From positions 2,108,001 to 2,172,000 of the forward strand of contig NZ_CP012898.1 of assembly GCF_001310225.1 (NCBI RefSeq): a stretch of DNA of 64,000 nucleotides, in the 5' to 3' direction. The number at the start of each line of letters is the position of its first letter. Positions within the stretch are counted from its first letter, which is position 1. A program made the position numbers and the translations under genes. Of the stretch, positions 52,885 through 61,549 are shown piece by piece. The notes beneath the pieces were generated by a model. The model was not told the origin of the DNA, did not search any database, and was given only the letters and a program-made list of their open reading frames with translations. The stretch comes from Pseudalgibacter alginicilyticus (lineage in GTDB: Bacteria; Bacteroidota; Bacteroidia; Flavobacteriales; Flavobacteriaceae).

Positions 52885-53997
52885 ATGACAGAACAAGATT
52901 TCATTCCTAAAACATATCCCAAAACTCTTAAAGACGGCAGTTTTACATGGTCCTCTCCAAGTAATATTGCGCTAATAAAATATTGGGGAAAAAAGAAAGA
53001 CCAAATTCCTAAAAATCCTTCTATAAGTTTTACACTTAACCATTGCAAAACCACAACAACAGTTAGTTTTACAAAAAAAGAACGCAGCAATCATTTTTCT
53101 TTTGAAGTATTTTTATCGGGAGAAAAAAAAGAGGATTTTAAACCTAAAATAGAAATTTTTTTCAAGCGAGTAGAAATCTACCTCCCTTTTTTAAAGGACT
53201 ACCATTTTAAAATAGAAACCACGAATACATTTCCTCACAGTTCTGGCATCGCATCATCTGCAAGTGGCATGAGTGCATTAGCTTTGTGTTTAATGAGTAT
53301 TGAAAAATCAATAGAGTTGGCAGATAATAAGCGTGACATAAAAATGTCTGATGAGTTTTTTATTCAAAAAGCCTCATTTTTAGCGCGATTAGGCTCAGGA
53401 AGTGCGTGCAGAAGTTTGGAAGGCGATTTAGTAGTTTGGGGTAAACATGACAAAATTGAAATTAGTTCAAATTTATTTGGAGTAAAATATCCATTTGAAG
53501 TCCATGAAAATTTCAAAAATTATCAAGACACGATATTATTAGTTGATAAAGGAGAAAAGCAAGTTAGCAGTACCATTGGTCATAATTTAATGCATAAGCA
53601 TCCTTTTGCCGAAGCACGTTTTAAACAAGCACATAAAAATCTTTCACGTTTAATTACTATTTTAAAAGATGGTAATTTAGATGCCTTTATTGAAGTTGTA
53701 GAAAGCGAAGCTTTAACCCTTCACGCTATGATGATGACCAGTTTACCCTATTTTATTTTAATGAAACCCCATACCTTAGAAATCATCAATAAAATCTGGG
53801 CATTTAGACAAAAAACAAATTCTAAAGTATGTTTTACCTTAGATGCTGGAGCTAATGTACACATACTATATCCTGAAAATGAAATAAAAAATGTGTTAAA
53901 ATTTATTAATAATGAATTAGTTACTTACTGTCAAAAAGGGGAATATATAAACGACAAAATAGGGTTTGGATCAGAATTAATAAATAAAGATAGTTAA
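52885..53997 (+). CDS. mvaD: Diphosphomevalonate decarboxylase
   Basis: 370 residues, GHMP superfamily. SPSNIALIKYWGKKKDQIPKNPS at the N-terminus, the ATP loop FPHSSGIASSASGMSALAL, GSGSACRSLEGDLV and the catalytic Asp in CFTLDAGANVH. It converts mevalonate-5-diphosphate to isopentenyl diphosphate. With the mevalonate kinase downstream it shows that the organism makes isoprenoids by the mevalonate route, as flavobacteria do. Confidence 0.93.
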   Translation: MTEQDFIPKTYPKTLKDGSFTWSSPSNIALIKYWGKKKDQIPKNPSISFTLNHCKTTTTVSFTKKERSNHFSFEVFLSGEKKEDFKPKIEIFFKRVEIYLPFLKDYHFKIETTNTFPHSSGIASSASGMSALALCLMSIEKSIELADNKRDIKMSDEFFIQKASFLARLGSGSACRSLEGDLVVWGKHDKIEISSNLFGVKYPFEVHENFKNYQDTILLVDKGEKQVSSTIGHNLMHKHPFAEARFKQAHKNLSRLITILKDGNLDAFIEVVESEALTLHAMMMTSLPYFILMKPHTLEIINKIWAFRQKTNSKVCFTLDAGANVHILYPENEIKNVLKFINNELVTYCQKGEYINDKIGFGSELINKDS

Positions 53998-54069
53998 TAA
54001 TATAAAGGGGTAAAACCATATTTTAATTCAAAAAACTATCAAATAAAACATTATTAAAGATAAAAGCTT

Positions 54070-54077
54070 TAATTTTG
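54070..54077 (+). promoter_or_regulatory. Possible promoter element TAATTTTG upstream of mevalonate kinase
   Basis: Exact TAnnTTTG match 165 bases before the ATG at 54243. No -33 TTG. It would give a long leader (~160 bases) in the 245-base gap after mvaD; otherwise the gap holds nothing recognisable. Confidence 0.3.
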
Positions 54078-54242
54078 TGATTAGATATTTTATTTTTATA
54101 TAAAAAACTGACCTACAGTAAGTTTAATTAATTTAAAATATTCAAACCCAAATCAACCTAAATATTGAAAGAATTGGTTAATATTGCTAAAACGTCTAAG
54201 CAGTAATTATTAATTTTTCAATATTAATTTTTAATTAGTTTT

Positions 54243-55172
54243 ATGAAAGGACCTTTATTTTACTCAAAAATACTACTCTTTGGAGAGTACGGAATCATCA
54301 AAGATTCTAAAGGCTTATCCATACCCTATAACTTCTATAATGGCGCCTTAAAAAAAAGTGAAAACCGTTCAGAAAAAGCACTAAAATCTAACGAGAGTTT
54401 AAAACGTTATGTTAGTTACTTAGAAAACATCTCTCCTGAATTAGTCACTTTTGATATCCGTTTATTAAAACAACACGTAAATGAAGGCATGTATTTTGAC
54501 TCCTCCATCCCACAAGGTTATGGTGTTGGAAGTAGTGGTGCATTAGTTGCTGCCATTTATGATAAATATGCTTTTGATAAAATTACAGTCTTAGAAAATT
54601 TAACAAGAGAAAAGCTATTGAAACTCAAAGCCATTTTCTCTGAAATGGAGTCTTTTTTTCATGGTAAATCTTCTGGATTAGATCCTTTAAATAGTTATTT
54701 AAGCATTCCTATTCTTATAAACTCTAAAGATAATATTGAGGCTACTGGCATTCCTTCACAAAACAATGAAGGTAAAAATGCTGTATTCTTATTAGACAGT
54801 GGTATTATTGGTGAAACAGCCCCTATGATTAGTATTTTTATGGAAAACATGAAACAAGAGGGCTTTCGAAATATGTTAAAAGACCAGTTTATTAAACATA
54901 CGGATGCTTGTGTGGATGATTTCCTTAAAGGTGATGTCAAATCCTTATTTAAAAACACAAAACGACTTTCTAAAGTCGTTTTAAATAATTTTAAACCGAT
55001 GATTCCACAACAGTTTCATGAACTTTGGAAAAAAGGTATCGAAACTAACGAGTATTATTTAAAACTTTGTGGCTCAGGTGGCGGCGGTTATATTCTTGGT
55101 TTTACTGAAAATATTGAAAAAGCAAAACAATCACTTTCTGGGCATAAATTAGAAGTGGTTTATAATTTTTAA
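54243..55172 (+). CDS. Mevalonate kinase (GHMP kinase)
   Basis: 309 residues. SKILLFGEYGIIKDSKGLSIPY at the start, the ATP loop IPQGYGVGSSGALVAAIYDKY, GKSSGLDPLNSYL and the C-terminal GSGGGGYILGF. These are the three GHMP motifs in a form typical of flavobacterial mevalonate kinases, which phosphorylate mevalonate. In flavobacteria this gene usually stands next to UbiA; here an acyltransferase pair lies between. Confidence 0.87.
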   Translation: MKGPLFYSKILLFGEYGIIKDSKGLSIPYNFYNGALKKSENRSEKALKSNESLKRYVSYLENISPELVTFDIRLLKQHVNEGMYFDSSIPQGYGVGSSGALVAAIYDKYAFDKITVLENLTREKLLKLKAIFSEMESFFHGKSSGLDPLNSYLSIPILINSKDNIEATGIPSQNNEGKNAVFLLDSGIIGETAPMISIFMENMKQEGFRNMLKDQFIKHTDACVDDFLKGDVKSLFKNTKRLSKVVLNNFKPMIPQQFHELWKKGIETNEYYLKLCGSGGGGYILGFTENIEKAKQSLSGHKLEVVYNF

Positions 55173-55222
55173 TAGATTTAAAGTATTAATAGTTTTTTAT
55201 ACTTTAAAAACTAACAGCATAT

Positions 55223-56671
55223 ATGCTATTTAATTCATTAGAGTTTGCCGTCTTTTTACCTATAGTCTTTCTGCTTTATTGGTTTGTACCTTTCAAAAAA
55301 ATTAAACACCAAAACATACTAATTTTAGCTTCTTGTTATTTTTTTTATGGCTGGTGGGATTGGAAGTTTTTATTCTTAATCATTTTTAGTTCTTTATTAG
55401 ATTTCTATTTAGCAAAAAGAATTTCTAAAACAGATAAAAATCAGCATCGTAAATGGTTTTTAAGGCTAAGTATTATAGCAAACATTAGCCTATTAGGTAT
55501 TTTTAAATATTATGATTTTTTTATTGAAAGTTTTAGTGAAACCTTTAAGTTTTTTGGTCAAACTATAGATCCGCAACGGCTGCATTTAATTCTTCCTATT
55601 GGTATTAGCTTTTACACATTCCAAACTTTAAGCTATACCATTGATGTTTATAATAAAAAACTAAAAGCTACAAATGATGTGATTGCTTTTTGTTGTTTTG
55701 TCAGTTTTTTTCCGCAGTTAGTAGCTGGGCCTATTGAACGTGCCTCCAACTTACTGCCTCAATTTCTTAAAAAAAGAAAATTCAATTATAACATAGCTGT
55801 TAATGGTTCTAGACAAATACTTTGGGGGTTTTTCAAAAAAGTAGTCATTGCAGATAATTGTGCCCGTTATGTATCTTTAATTTTTAATGACGCACATGAG
55901 TTTTCAGGTAGTACACTAATGTTAGGAGCTGTTTTATTTGCCTTTCAAATTTATGGTGACTTTTCTGGATATTCTGATATTGCTATTGGTACAGCAAAAC
56001 TCTTTGGGTTTGAATTTAAGCAAAACTTTGCCTTTCCATACTTTTCACAAAATATAGCTGAATTTTGGAGGCGTTGGCATATTTCTTTAACTACATGGTT
56101 CAGAGATTACATTTATATTCCTTTAGGAGGAAGTAGAGTTAGTAAGCCAAAAGCATTTAGAAACATTTTTATTGTTTTTATGATAAGTGGGCTTTGGCAT
56201 GGTGCTAATTGGACCTTTATAATTTGGGCTATTTTGCATTTTCTGTATTATATACCTACATTATTTTTCAATAAAAGAAAAAAACAGTTAAATAAAACCT
56301 CAAAAAAGCCAATAATATCAAGTATTAAAGTAGGATTTAATATACTAACTACATTCATGTTAGTAACCTTTGCTTGGATATTTTTTAGAGCTGATTCCAT
56401 TAAAGCAGCCTTTGCCTATATCAATGGTATTTTTTCAAATTCAATAATTAGTCTTCCAGAGTTTTTATCAGAAGAAAAACTTTGGATTATTTTGTTTTTT
56501 ATCGGATTTCAAACTGTCATTGAATGGAAAGGAAGATTTAATAATCATGCATTAGAACATTTCGAAATTCAATTCCCTAAATATATTAGATATGGTTTTT
56601 ACTATGCTTTAGTAATGGCCATTTTTCTATTTGGAGGCAAACAAGAAGTATTTATTTATTTTCAATTTTAA
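55223..56671 (+). CDS. MBOAT-family O-acyltransferase (DltB/AlgI-like)
   Basis: 482 residues, about ten membrane helices. MLFNSLEFAVFLPIVFLLYW start is typical; LPIGISFYTFQTLSYTIDVY, FFPQLVAGPIERA and AEFWRRWHISLTTWFRDYIYIPLGG contain the family's conserved residues, with the catalytic His in SGLWHGANWTF. MBOATs pass acyl groups from the cytoplasm to extracytoplasmic polymers. The SGNH-like protein encoded 14 bases downstream is a likely partner, as in alginate or teichoic-acid acylation. Confidence 0.93.
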   Translation: MLFNSLEFAVFLPIVFLLYWFVPFKKIKHQNILILASCYFFYGWWDWKFLFLIIFSSLLDFYLAKRISKTDKNQHRKWFLRLSIIANISLLGIFKYYDFFIESFSETFKFFGQTIDPQRLHLILPIGISFYTFQTLSYTIDVYNKKLKATNDVIAFCCFVSFFPQLVAGPIERASNLLPQFLKKRKFNYNIAVNGSRQILWGFFKKVVIADNCARYVSLIFNDAHEFSGSTLMLGAVLFAFQIYGDFSGYSDIAIGTAKLFGFEFKQNFAFPYFSQNIAEFWRRWHISLTTWFRDYIYIPLGGSRVSKPKAFRNIFIVFMISGLWHGANWTFIIWAILHFLYYIPTLFFNKRKKQLNKTSKKPIISSIKVGFNILTTFMLVTFAWIFFRADSIKAAFAYINGIFSNSIISLPEFLSEEKLWIILFFIGFQTVIEWKGRFNNHALEHFEIQFPKYIRYGFYYALVMAIFLFGGKQEVFIYFQF

Positions 56672-56685
56672 TAAAATCATTTTTT

Positions 56686-57615
56686 TTGAAACAGTATTTA
56701 TATAAACTTCTTATTTTTTCAATGGTTATAACCATTTCAATAGCTTTTGTTTTTTCTAGAGCCAACGGACATTTTGACCCTTTTTATAAGCGCTTCACAT
56801 CTACAAAACAAAGTTCATTGATTTTAGGTTCATCAAGATCAGCTCAAGGTTTAGTACCTTCGGTTTTTAATAACAGATTCCATAAAAAATTATATAATTA
56901 CTCGTTTACGTACAATACTTGTCCTTTCGGCCCAACATACCTAAAAAGTATTAAAAGTAAAGTTAATGAACAATCTAAAAACGGTATGTTTATAATATCT
57001 GTAGATCCTTGGACTATTTCAAGTAGTGGATTAAACCCTAATGATTCGTTGCAATTTGATGAGTCTGAAATGTTTTTAGGAAAAGTAACCTATGTTAACT
57101 CCAACCCAAATCTTTTGTATCTCATTAAAGGCTATAGTGATATGTATGTAAAAATGCTATTTACTAAATCTCCTTACTTTTTACATGATGATGGTTGGCT
57201 TGAAGTAAATATAGATATAAATGCCCAACAATTAGAAAAAGACTTAAATGAAACCATAAAAAACTACACCAAAAAACTTGTTACCTACAACTACTCAAAA
57301 GTGAGGTTAGACTATTTAAAAAAAACCATTTTATATTTAAAAAAATATGGAACTGTTTACTTGGTAAGATTACCTATAGACTCTAACATGGAAGCCATTG
57401 AAAAACAATTAATACCAGATTTTGATGCCAAAATATTAAAGTTGTCAAAAGCAACATCCGTCAACTACATTAACTTACTCAAGGATAACACAACCTATAA
57501 TTTTTCTGATGGACATCATTTGACCAAACCATCTGCATTTTTAGTTTCAGAAAAAGTAGCTAACTTTATAGAAAATATAGAAGTTGTAAATCAGCAAAAA
57601 AATGAAATTCAATAG
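56686..57615 (+). CDS. SGNH-like (AlgJ/DltD-type) partner of the MBOAT protein
   Basis: 309 residues from TTG 56686, which gives one N-terminal membrane anchor (KLLIFSMVITISIAFVFS). The nucleophile block is SLILGSSRSAQGLVP (GxSxR style) and the last block is FSDGHHLTKPSAF, with a catalytic DxxH arrangement; FIISVDPWTISS lies between. This resembles the extracytoplasmic transferases that finish MBOAT-driven O-acylation. Sequence similarity is weak, so the assignment rests on motifs and position. Overlaps the UbiA start by 14 bases. Confidence 0.65.
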   Translation: MKQYLYKLLIFSMVITISIAFVFSRANGHFDPFYKRFTSTKQSSLILGSSRSAQGLVPSVFNNRFHKKLYNYSFTYNTCPFGPTYLKSIKSKVNEQSKNGMFIISVDPWTISSSGLNPNDSLQFDESEMFLGKVTYVNSNPNLLYLIKGYSDMYVKMLFTKSPYFLHDDGWLEVNIDINAQQLEKDLNETIKNYTKKLVTYNYSKVRLDYLKKTILYLKKYGTVYLVRLPIDSNMEAIEKQLIPDFDAKILKLSKATSVNYINLLKDNTTYNFSDGHHLTKPSAFLVSEKVANFIENIEVVNQQKNEIQ

Positions 57616-58507
57616 AAAGCAAAAACATCTTTTTCTAAAGTTTTTTAGTATGTTTTCTGTTATAAGAGGCTATAATATTCTTATTATTATTGTAGCTCAA
57701 TACCTAACATCTATTTACATTCTTGCTCACGATATTCCTTTAAAAAAAGTAATCTTAGACATCAATTTATTTGTATTAGTTTTGGCATCGGCAGCTACTA
57801 TTGCTGGAGGATATATTATCAACAACTTTTACGATTCTGAAAAAGATTTAATAAATCGCCCCATTAAATCTCAATTAGACAGATTAGTAAATCAAAACAC
57901 AAAATTATCATTTTATTTTATCCTAAATTTTGTAGCAATAGTTTTGGCCAGTTATGTGTCTTTTAATGCAGTCGTATTTTTTTCAATTTATATTTTCGGT
58001 ATTTGGTTTTATTCACACAAACTCAAAAAACTACCATTTATTGGTAATTTAACTTCTGCCATTTTAACTATCACACCGTTTTTTGCTATTTTCTTGTATT
58101 ATAAAAATTTTGAAACAGTCATTTTTGTGCATGCCATTTTCTTATTTTTAATGATATCCATGAGAGAGCTTACTAAAGATTTAGAAAACATAAAAGGTGA
58201 TTTAGCTCAAAACTACCATACCATCCCGATTATTTATGGTGAAAAAGCATCCAAAATAATGCTGACTATTTTAACTGTTTTAACATTGATTCCCTCATAT
58301 TTACTTTTATATCGTTTTGAAATAGGTTACATGTATCTCTTTTTTTATTTAGCCATTATTTTACTGATACTCTTTATAATGCTTTTATGGAAATCAAAAA
58401 CAAAAATGCATTATTTAATACTTCATAATATTTTAAAATTTATAATAGTTGCAGGCGTATTTTCTATCGTTTTAATCAATGTTAGTATAGTTTTAAATAG
58501 AATTTAG
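57602..58507 (+). CDS. UbiA-family prenyltransferase
   Basis: 301 residues, about eight membrane helices. The first Asp-rich motif is NNFYDSEKDLINRP and the second KDLENIKGDLAQNYHTIPI, which bind the prenyl diphosphate through magnesium. In flavobacteria, homologues in this position are annotated as geranylgeranylglycerol-phosphate geranylgeranyltransferase; the acceptor is not settled by sequence. The product of the upstream mevalonate genes supplies its substrate. Start overlaps the SGNH-like gene by 14 bases. Confidence 0.85.
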   Translation: MKFNRKQKHLFLKFFSMFSVIRGYNILIIIVAQYLTSIYILAHDIPLKKVILDINLFVLVLASAATIAGGYIINNFYDSEKDLINRPIKSQLDRLVNQNTKLSFYFILNFVAIVLASYVSFNAVVFFSIYIFGIWFYSHKLKKLPFIGNLTSAILTITPFFAIFLYYKNFETVIFVHAIFLFLMISMRELTKDLENIKGDLAQNYHTIPIIYGEKASKIMLTILTVLTLIPSYLLLYRFEIGYMYLFFYLAIILLILFIMLLWKSKTKMHYLILHNILKFIIVAGVFSIVLINVSIVLNRI

Positions 58508-58549
58508 GAAATTCAGATTTCGGAATTCATTATTCAACATTTTATAAAG

Positions 58550-58557
58550 TATCTTTG
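58550..58557 (+). promoter_or_regulatory. Promoter -7 element TATCTTTG
   Basis: Exact TAnnTTTG match 18 bases before the ATG at 58576. It favours this ATG over the upstream in-frame TTG at 58555, which lies inside the element. Confidence 0.5.
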
Positions 58558-58575
58558 CAAAAAATCAATGATATT

Positions 58576-59448
58576 ATGAGCAGGAAACAAGGTAGCAATG
58601 GTAGTAAAAAAGTATCTGGCAGGGGAAGCGGAAATAAACGCTCTACTAGTTATTCTAGAGGCAATGCGCCTATAAAAACACAAGGTGGTTTTACAAAACC
58701 ATCAGATTCTACAAAATCTGTTTCGCCTCGAAAATCTAATCCAGACGAAATACGTTTAAATAAGTATATAGCTAATTCTGGTGTATGCTCAAGAAGAGAA
58801 GCTGATGTACATATAGCAACAGGATTGGTTTCTGTAAACGGCAAAGTAATTACAGAAATGGGATATAAAGTAAAAATTGGTGATGAAGTAAAATACGATG
58901 GTGCACGTATAAACCCAGAAAAAAAAGCATACGTATTGCTTAACAAACCTAAAGGGTTTGCTACAACCACCAGCGAAGGTAAAGGTAGAACCGTCATGGA
59001 TTTAGTTGCTAATGCCACGTCTTCTAGAATTAAACCTATTGGGCGCTTAGGCCGAAACTCGAAAGGTTTGTTGTTATTTACCAATGACGATGCCATTGCA
59101 GATAAATTTACAAACTCCAAAAATGGGGTGCCACGTTTGTTTCATATTGAACTAGATAAAAACCTAAAACTTGAAGATTTAAAAAAGATTCAAGGCGGTT
59201 TTAAAGTAGAAGGCAAACTGATTGCTGTTGAAGAAATCAGCTACATTGAAGGTGCATCAAAAAAAGAAATTGGTTTAAAAATAAAAAATACTGGCAATAC
59301 CATTATCAGAACTATTTTTGATTATTTTAAATACGAAATTATAAGTTTAGATTGTGTGGCTATTGGGCACTTAACCAAAAAAGATATTCCACGTGGAAGC
59401 TGGAAACATTTAACTGAGCAGGAATTGAATACGTTGAAGATGCTGTAG
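58576..59448 (+). CDS. RsuA/RluB-family pseudouridine synthase homologue lacking the catalytic Asp
   Basis: 290 residues from ATG 58576. A basic, Ser/Gly-rich head (residues ~1-55) precedes an S4 RNA-binding domain (IRLNKYIANSGVCSRREADVH) and a synthase-like domain (KPKGFATTTSEGKGRTVMDLV). Where the family has GRLD, with the catalytic Asp, this protein has IGRLGRNSKGLLLF: codon 159 is GGC instead of GAC. The usual NRQVRR RNA-contact segment is also lost (NTGNTIIRTIFDYF). It probably binds RNA without making pseudouridine, or is a diverged paralogue. Confidence 0.82.
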   Translation: MSRKQGSNGSKKVSGRGSGNKRSTSYSRGNAPIKTQGGFTKPSDSTKSVSPRKSNPDEIRLNKYIANSGVCSRREADVHIATGLVSVNGKVITEMGYKVKIGDEVKYDGARINPEKKAYVLLNKPKGFATTTSEGKGRTVMDLVANATSSRIKPIGRLGRNSKGLLLFTNDDAIADKFTNSKNGVPRLFHIELDKNLKLEDLKKIQGGFKVEGKLIAVEEISYIEGASKKEIGLKIKNTGNTIIRTIFDYFKYEIISLDCVAIGHLTKKDIPRGSWKHLTEQELNTLKML

Positions 59449-59470
59449 TATTTTAATTAAATTTTGAAAA

Positions 59471-59514
59471 AGCAAACAGCCCATGACAATTTAAAACGTC
59501 ATGGGCTATTTGCT
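59471..59514. terminator. Bidirectional terminator hairpin
   Basis: AGCAAACAGCCCATGAC (59471-59487), 10-base loop, GTCATGGGCTATTTGCT (59498-59514): 16 of 17 positions pair. It lies between convergent genes (the RsuA homologue and the TPR membrane protein). Confidence 0.8.
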
Positions 59515-59538
59515 AAATACTGTTATCTCGATATCAGA

Positions 59539-60273
59539 TTAATCCAACTTCTTAATCAACTTCTGTGCTTGCTTATAATCTTCCGCATCTTCTGGAATGG
59601 TTTTTAAAATTTCCAAAGAGGCTTTGTAGTTTTCTTGTTTCAATTTACTTAATGCTAAATACCAAGTCGCTTTGTTTTTATAAGCTGAATTACCTGCCCT
59701 TATATCATTCAATAAATCATCTGCTATTTCAAAATTATTTAACTCTATATTACTTATGGATTGATATAATTTTAATTCGGCATTATCTCCATCTATATTA
59801 ATTAACTGCTCAAAAGCAATATCTGCTTTAGCAAATTCTTTATTGTTAAAAGCATTTTCAGCGGTTTGTAATAAATCATCATTGTCTCCTCTAACCGTTA
59901 AGCTAATATTTCCATAATTATTATAATCACTATATGAAGGGTTCGAAAAATTATTGAACATAAAAATTCCAATCAACAAAGTGATGCTTGCTACCATAGC
60001 ATATTGCCAAGGTTTAAATTGAATGGTCTTTTTTGGAGTTTCATATTTTTCAAAATAACTATTTGAAATGAATTTTAAATTATCTTGAAATACTGTCGAC
60101 TCCACTTCATTTTCAAATTTATTTGCTAAAAAAGTATTTAATGTTTTGTAAGTATTAAAAGCTTGATTAAACTCTGGCTCGGTTTTCAATCGCAATTCAA
60201 AAGCTATAACTTCATCTTTGGTTAACTCGTTGGATAAGTAGGATTCAAACTGTATGTAATTTTGGTTCTCCAT
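59539..60273 (-). CDS. Membrane TPR protein, candidate anti-sigma factor
   Basis: 244 residues. An N-terminal cytoplasmic ~95 residues with the anti-sigma-like opening YIQFESYLSNELTKDEVIAFE, a single membrane segment (YAMVASITLLIGIFMFN, ~90-106), then a periplasmic C-terminus of two to three TPR-like repeats (AENAFNNKEFAKADIAFEQLI, LSKLKQENYKASLEILKTI). It lies 5 bases after the ECF sigma gene on the same strand, the usual place for an anti-sigma factor. The TPR output side could sense envelope proteins (inference). Confidence 0.75.
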   Translation of the reverse strand: MENQNYIQFESYLSNELTKDEVIAFELRLKTEPEFNQAFNTYKTLNTFLANKFENEVESTVFQDNLKFISNSYFEKYETPKKTIQFKPWQYAMVASITLLIGIFMFNNFSNPSYSDYNNYGNISLTVRGDNDDLLQTAENAFNNKEFAKADIAFEQLINIDGDNAELKLYQSISNIELNNFEIADDLLNDIRAGNSAYKNKATWYLALSKLKQENYKASLEILKTIPEDAEDYKQAQKLIKKLD

Positions 60274-60278
60274 AACAA

Positions 60279-60860
60279 TTAATTATTAAGTTGGTTAAAT
60301 TTAGGCGACTCTTGAACCATTTCTGTTAATTTCCCGATACATAAAGATTTTCTTTTCCTTGCGTAAGCGTAAGTAACACCTAAATTTTTGGCCACTTCTT
60401 CCATAGACTTTATTTTAAAAGTAGCAGTAAGTAAATCTCTACACGCGGTTCCTAACTTATTAAACATTTCTGTAAACAGAGCTTCTTGTTGGCCAAATAC
60501 AGACGTTTCAAAAGCCAATTCTTGAGCCTCGTCATCTTTATATAACACTTCTTCATTAATTGTTACCTCTTTATTGGAAGATTTTTTTAATTCATTCAAC
60601 CATTTGCGTTTACACAGTAAAAAAAAGTATGCATCAAAAGGACAAGTTAATTTCAACTTTTTTTCTTTTGCTTGGTTGTATATGGTTATTAAAGTTTCTT
60701 GGATTACATCTTGAGCTTCATCTACACTACCACTGTTCTGTTTTATATAATTAATAACTTTTGGTACAAACTTATCGTATATAGATTGAATAACAAATGA
60801 GTTATTTTGCAGCAATCCAACTACATATTTTTGATCTTCATGTATTTTTTTTTCACCCAT
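60279..60860 (-). CDS. ECF-type RNA polymerase sigma factor
   Basis: 193 residues. Region 2: IQSIYDKFVPKVINYIKQ and EAQDVIQETLITIYNQA; region 4: LLTATFKIKSMEEVAKNLGVTYAYARKRKSLCIGKL, a helix-turn-helix. It would direct RNA polymerase to a stress or envelope regulon and be held by the membrane TPR protein encoded just downstream. The divergent gene at 60998 lies 137 bases away and may be a target. No TAnnTTTG element was found between them. Confidence 0.88.
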   Translation of the reverse strand: MGEKKIHEDQKYVVGLLQNNSFVIQSIYDKFVPKVINYIKQNSGSVDEAQDVIQETLITIYNQAKEKKLKLTCPFDAYFFLLCKRKWLNELKKSSNKEVTINEEVLYKDDEAQELAFETSVFGQQEALFTEMFNKLGTACRDLLTATFKIKSMEEVAKNLGVTYAYARKRKSLCIGKLTEMVQESPKFNQLNN

Positions 60861-60997
60861 TAGCCCTTGTATTTGCTACTAAAGTAAAAAAACTTTCAAA
60901 TAAAAGGGTAACAATTTTTAAATGCTTTTGATATGAGGGTGTAACAGTCAGAATAACGACGCAACAAATTTTAAATAATCCATAAAATTTAAAAATC

Positions 60998-61435
60998 ATG
61001 AAAAAATCAATTTTAATTATCGCAACTGTAGCTTTATCAATATTAAACATAAACGCTACCAATGAAAAAACAATTAGTAACACTTCAACTGAATCTAAAG
61101 AAATTACAAAAAACAACATTGCTCAAGTTTTTGAGTGGAAAATAGAAACCACAAAAGAAACTTACTCAGGAACATCTTTATCCTTAAAACAAGCAAAAAA
61201 CATGATGACACTTTCAAGTTCTGGAGAAATAGTAACAGCTAAAGAAATTAAAAGCTTTTTCGTTTTAAAATCTGAAGTAAACGCTAAAAGAAATTATTTC
61301 TGGGAAGTTGAAACTGCAACCGGTACTGCAAAAGGCTATTCATCAACTGAAGATTATGCACACAAAATGATACAGTTGGTTGCTTCTGGAGATGCTATTG
61401 TATCTAAAATAATCATCAGTCAACCTCAACAATAA
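60998..61435 (+). CDS. Small secreted protein with two repeats
   Basis: 145 residues. Signal peptide ending near NINATN. The mature part is two ~45-residue copies: FEWKIETTKETYSGTSLSLK (from ~46) and YFWEVETATGTAKGYSSTED (from ~99), each followed by a helix and an ExV(T/S)K-type strand. A beta-alpha-beta module without enzymatic motifs, not recognised. Divergent from the ECF sigma operon. Confidence 0.6.
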   Translation: MKKSILIIATVALSILNINATNEKTISNTSTESKEITKNNIAQVFEWKIETTKETYSGTSLSLKQAKNMMTLSSSGEIVTAKEIKSFFVLKSEVNAKRNYFWEVETATGTAKGYSSTEDYAHKMIQLVASGDAIVSKIIISQPQQ

Positions 61436-61440
61436 ATTTA

Positions 61441-61460
61441 CACTGAGCATAGTCGAAGTG
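61441..61460. repeat. Dispersed flavobacterial repeat motif (CACTGAGCATAGTCGAAGTG)
   Basis: This 20-base unit, whose reverse is CACTTCGACTATGCTCAGTG, resembles a short intergenic repeat that I recall as frequent in flavobacterial genomes. Only one copy is seen here, so its repetitive nature cannot be shown from this window. It has partial two-fold symmetry (CACT...AGTG) and lies 5 bases after a stop codon. Confidence 0.45.
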
Positions 61461-61484
61461 AAAAAAAATTAAAAATAATTTACC

Positions 61485-61514
61485 AAACAGGGTAACAAAA
61501 TGCTTACCCTGTTT
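61485..61514 (+). terminator. Terminator after the duplicated secreted protein
   Basis: AAACAGGGTAA (61485-61495), loop of 8, TTACCCTGTTT (61504-61514): 11 perfect pairs. The T tract is short, so termination may be partial. Confidence 0.6.
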
Positions 61515-61549
61515 ATATAAACTCGAATAACAATTTAAACCCAATTATT

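Noticed and set aside
58650-59120. 156-residue minus-strand open frame
   Set aside because: It is a shadow of the RsuA-family gene; composition follows the complement of the plus-strand codons.
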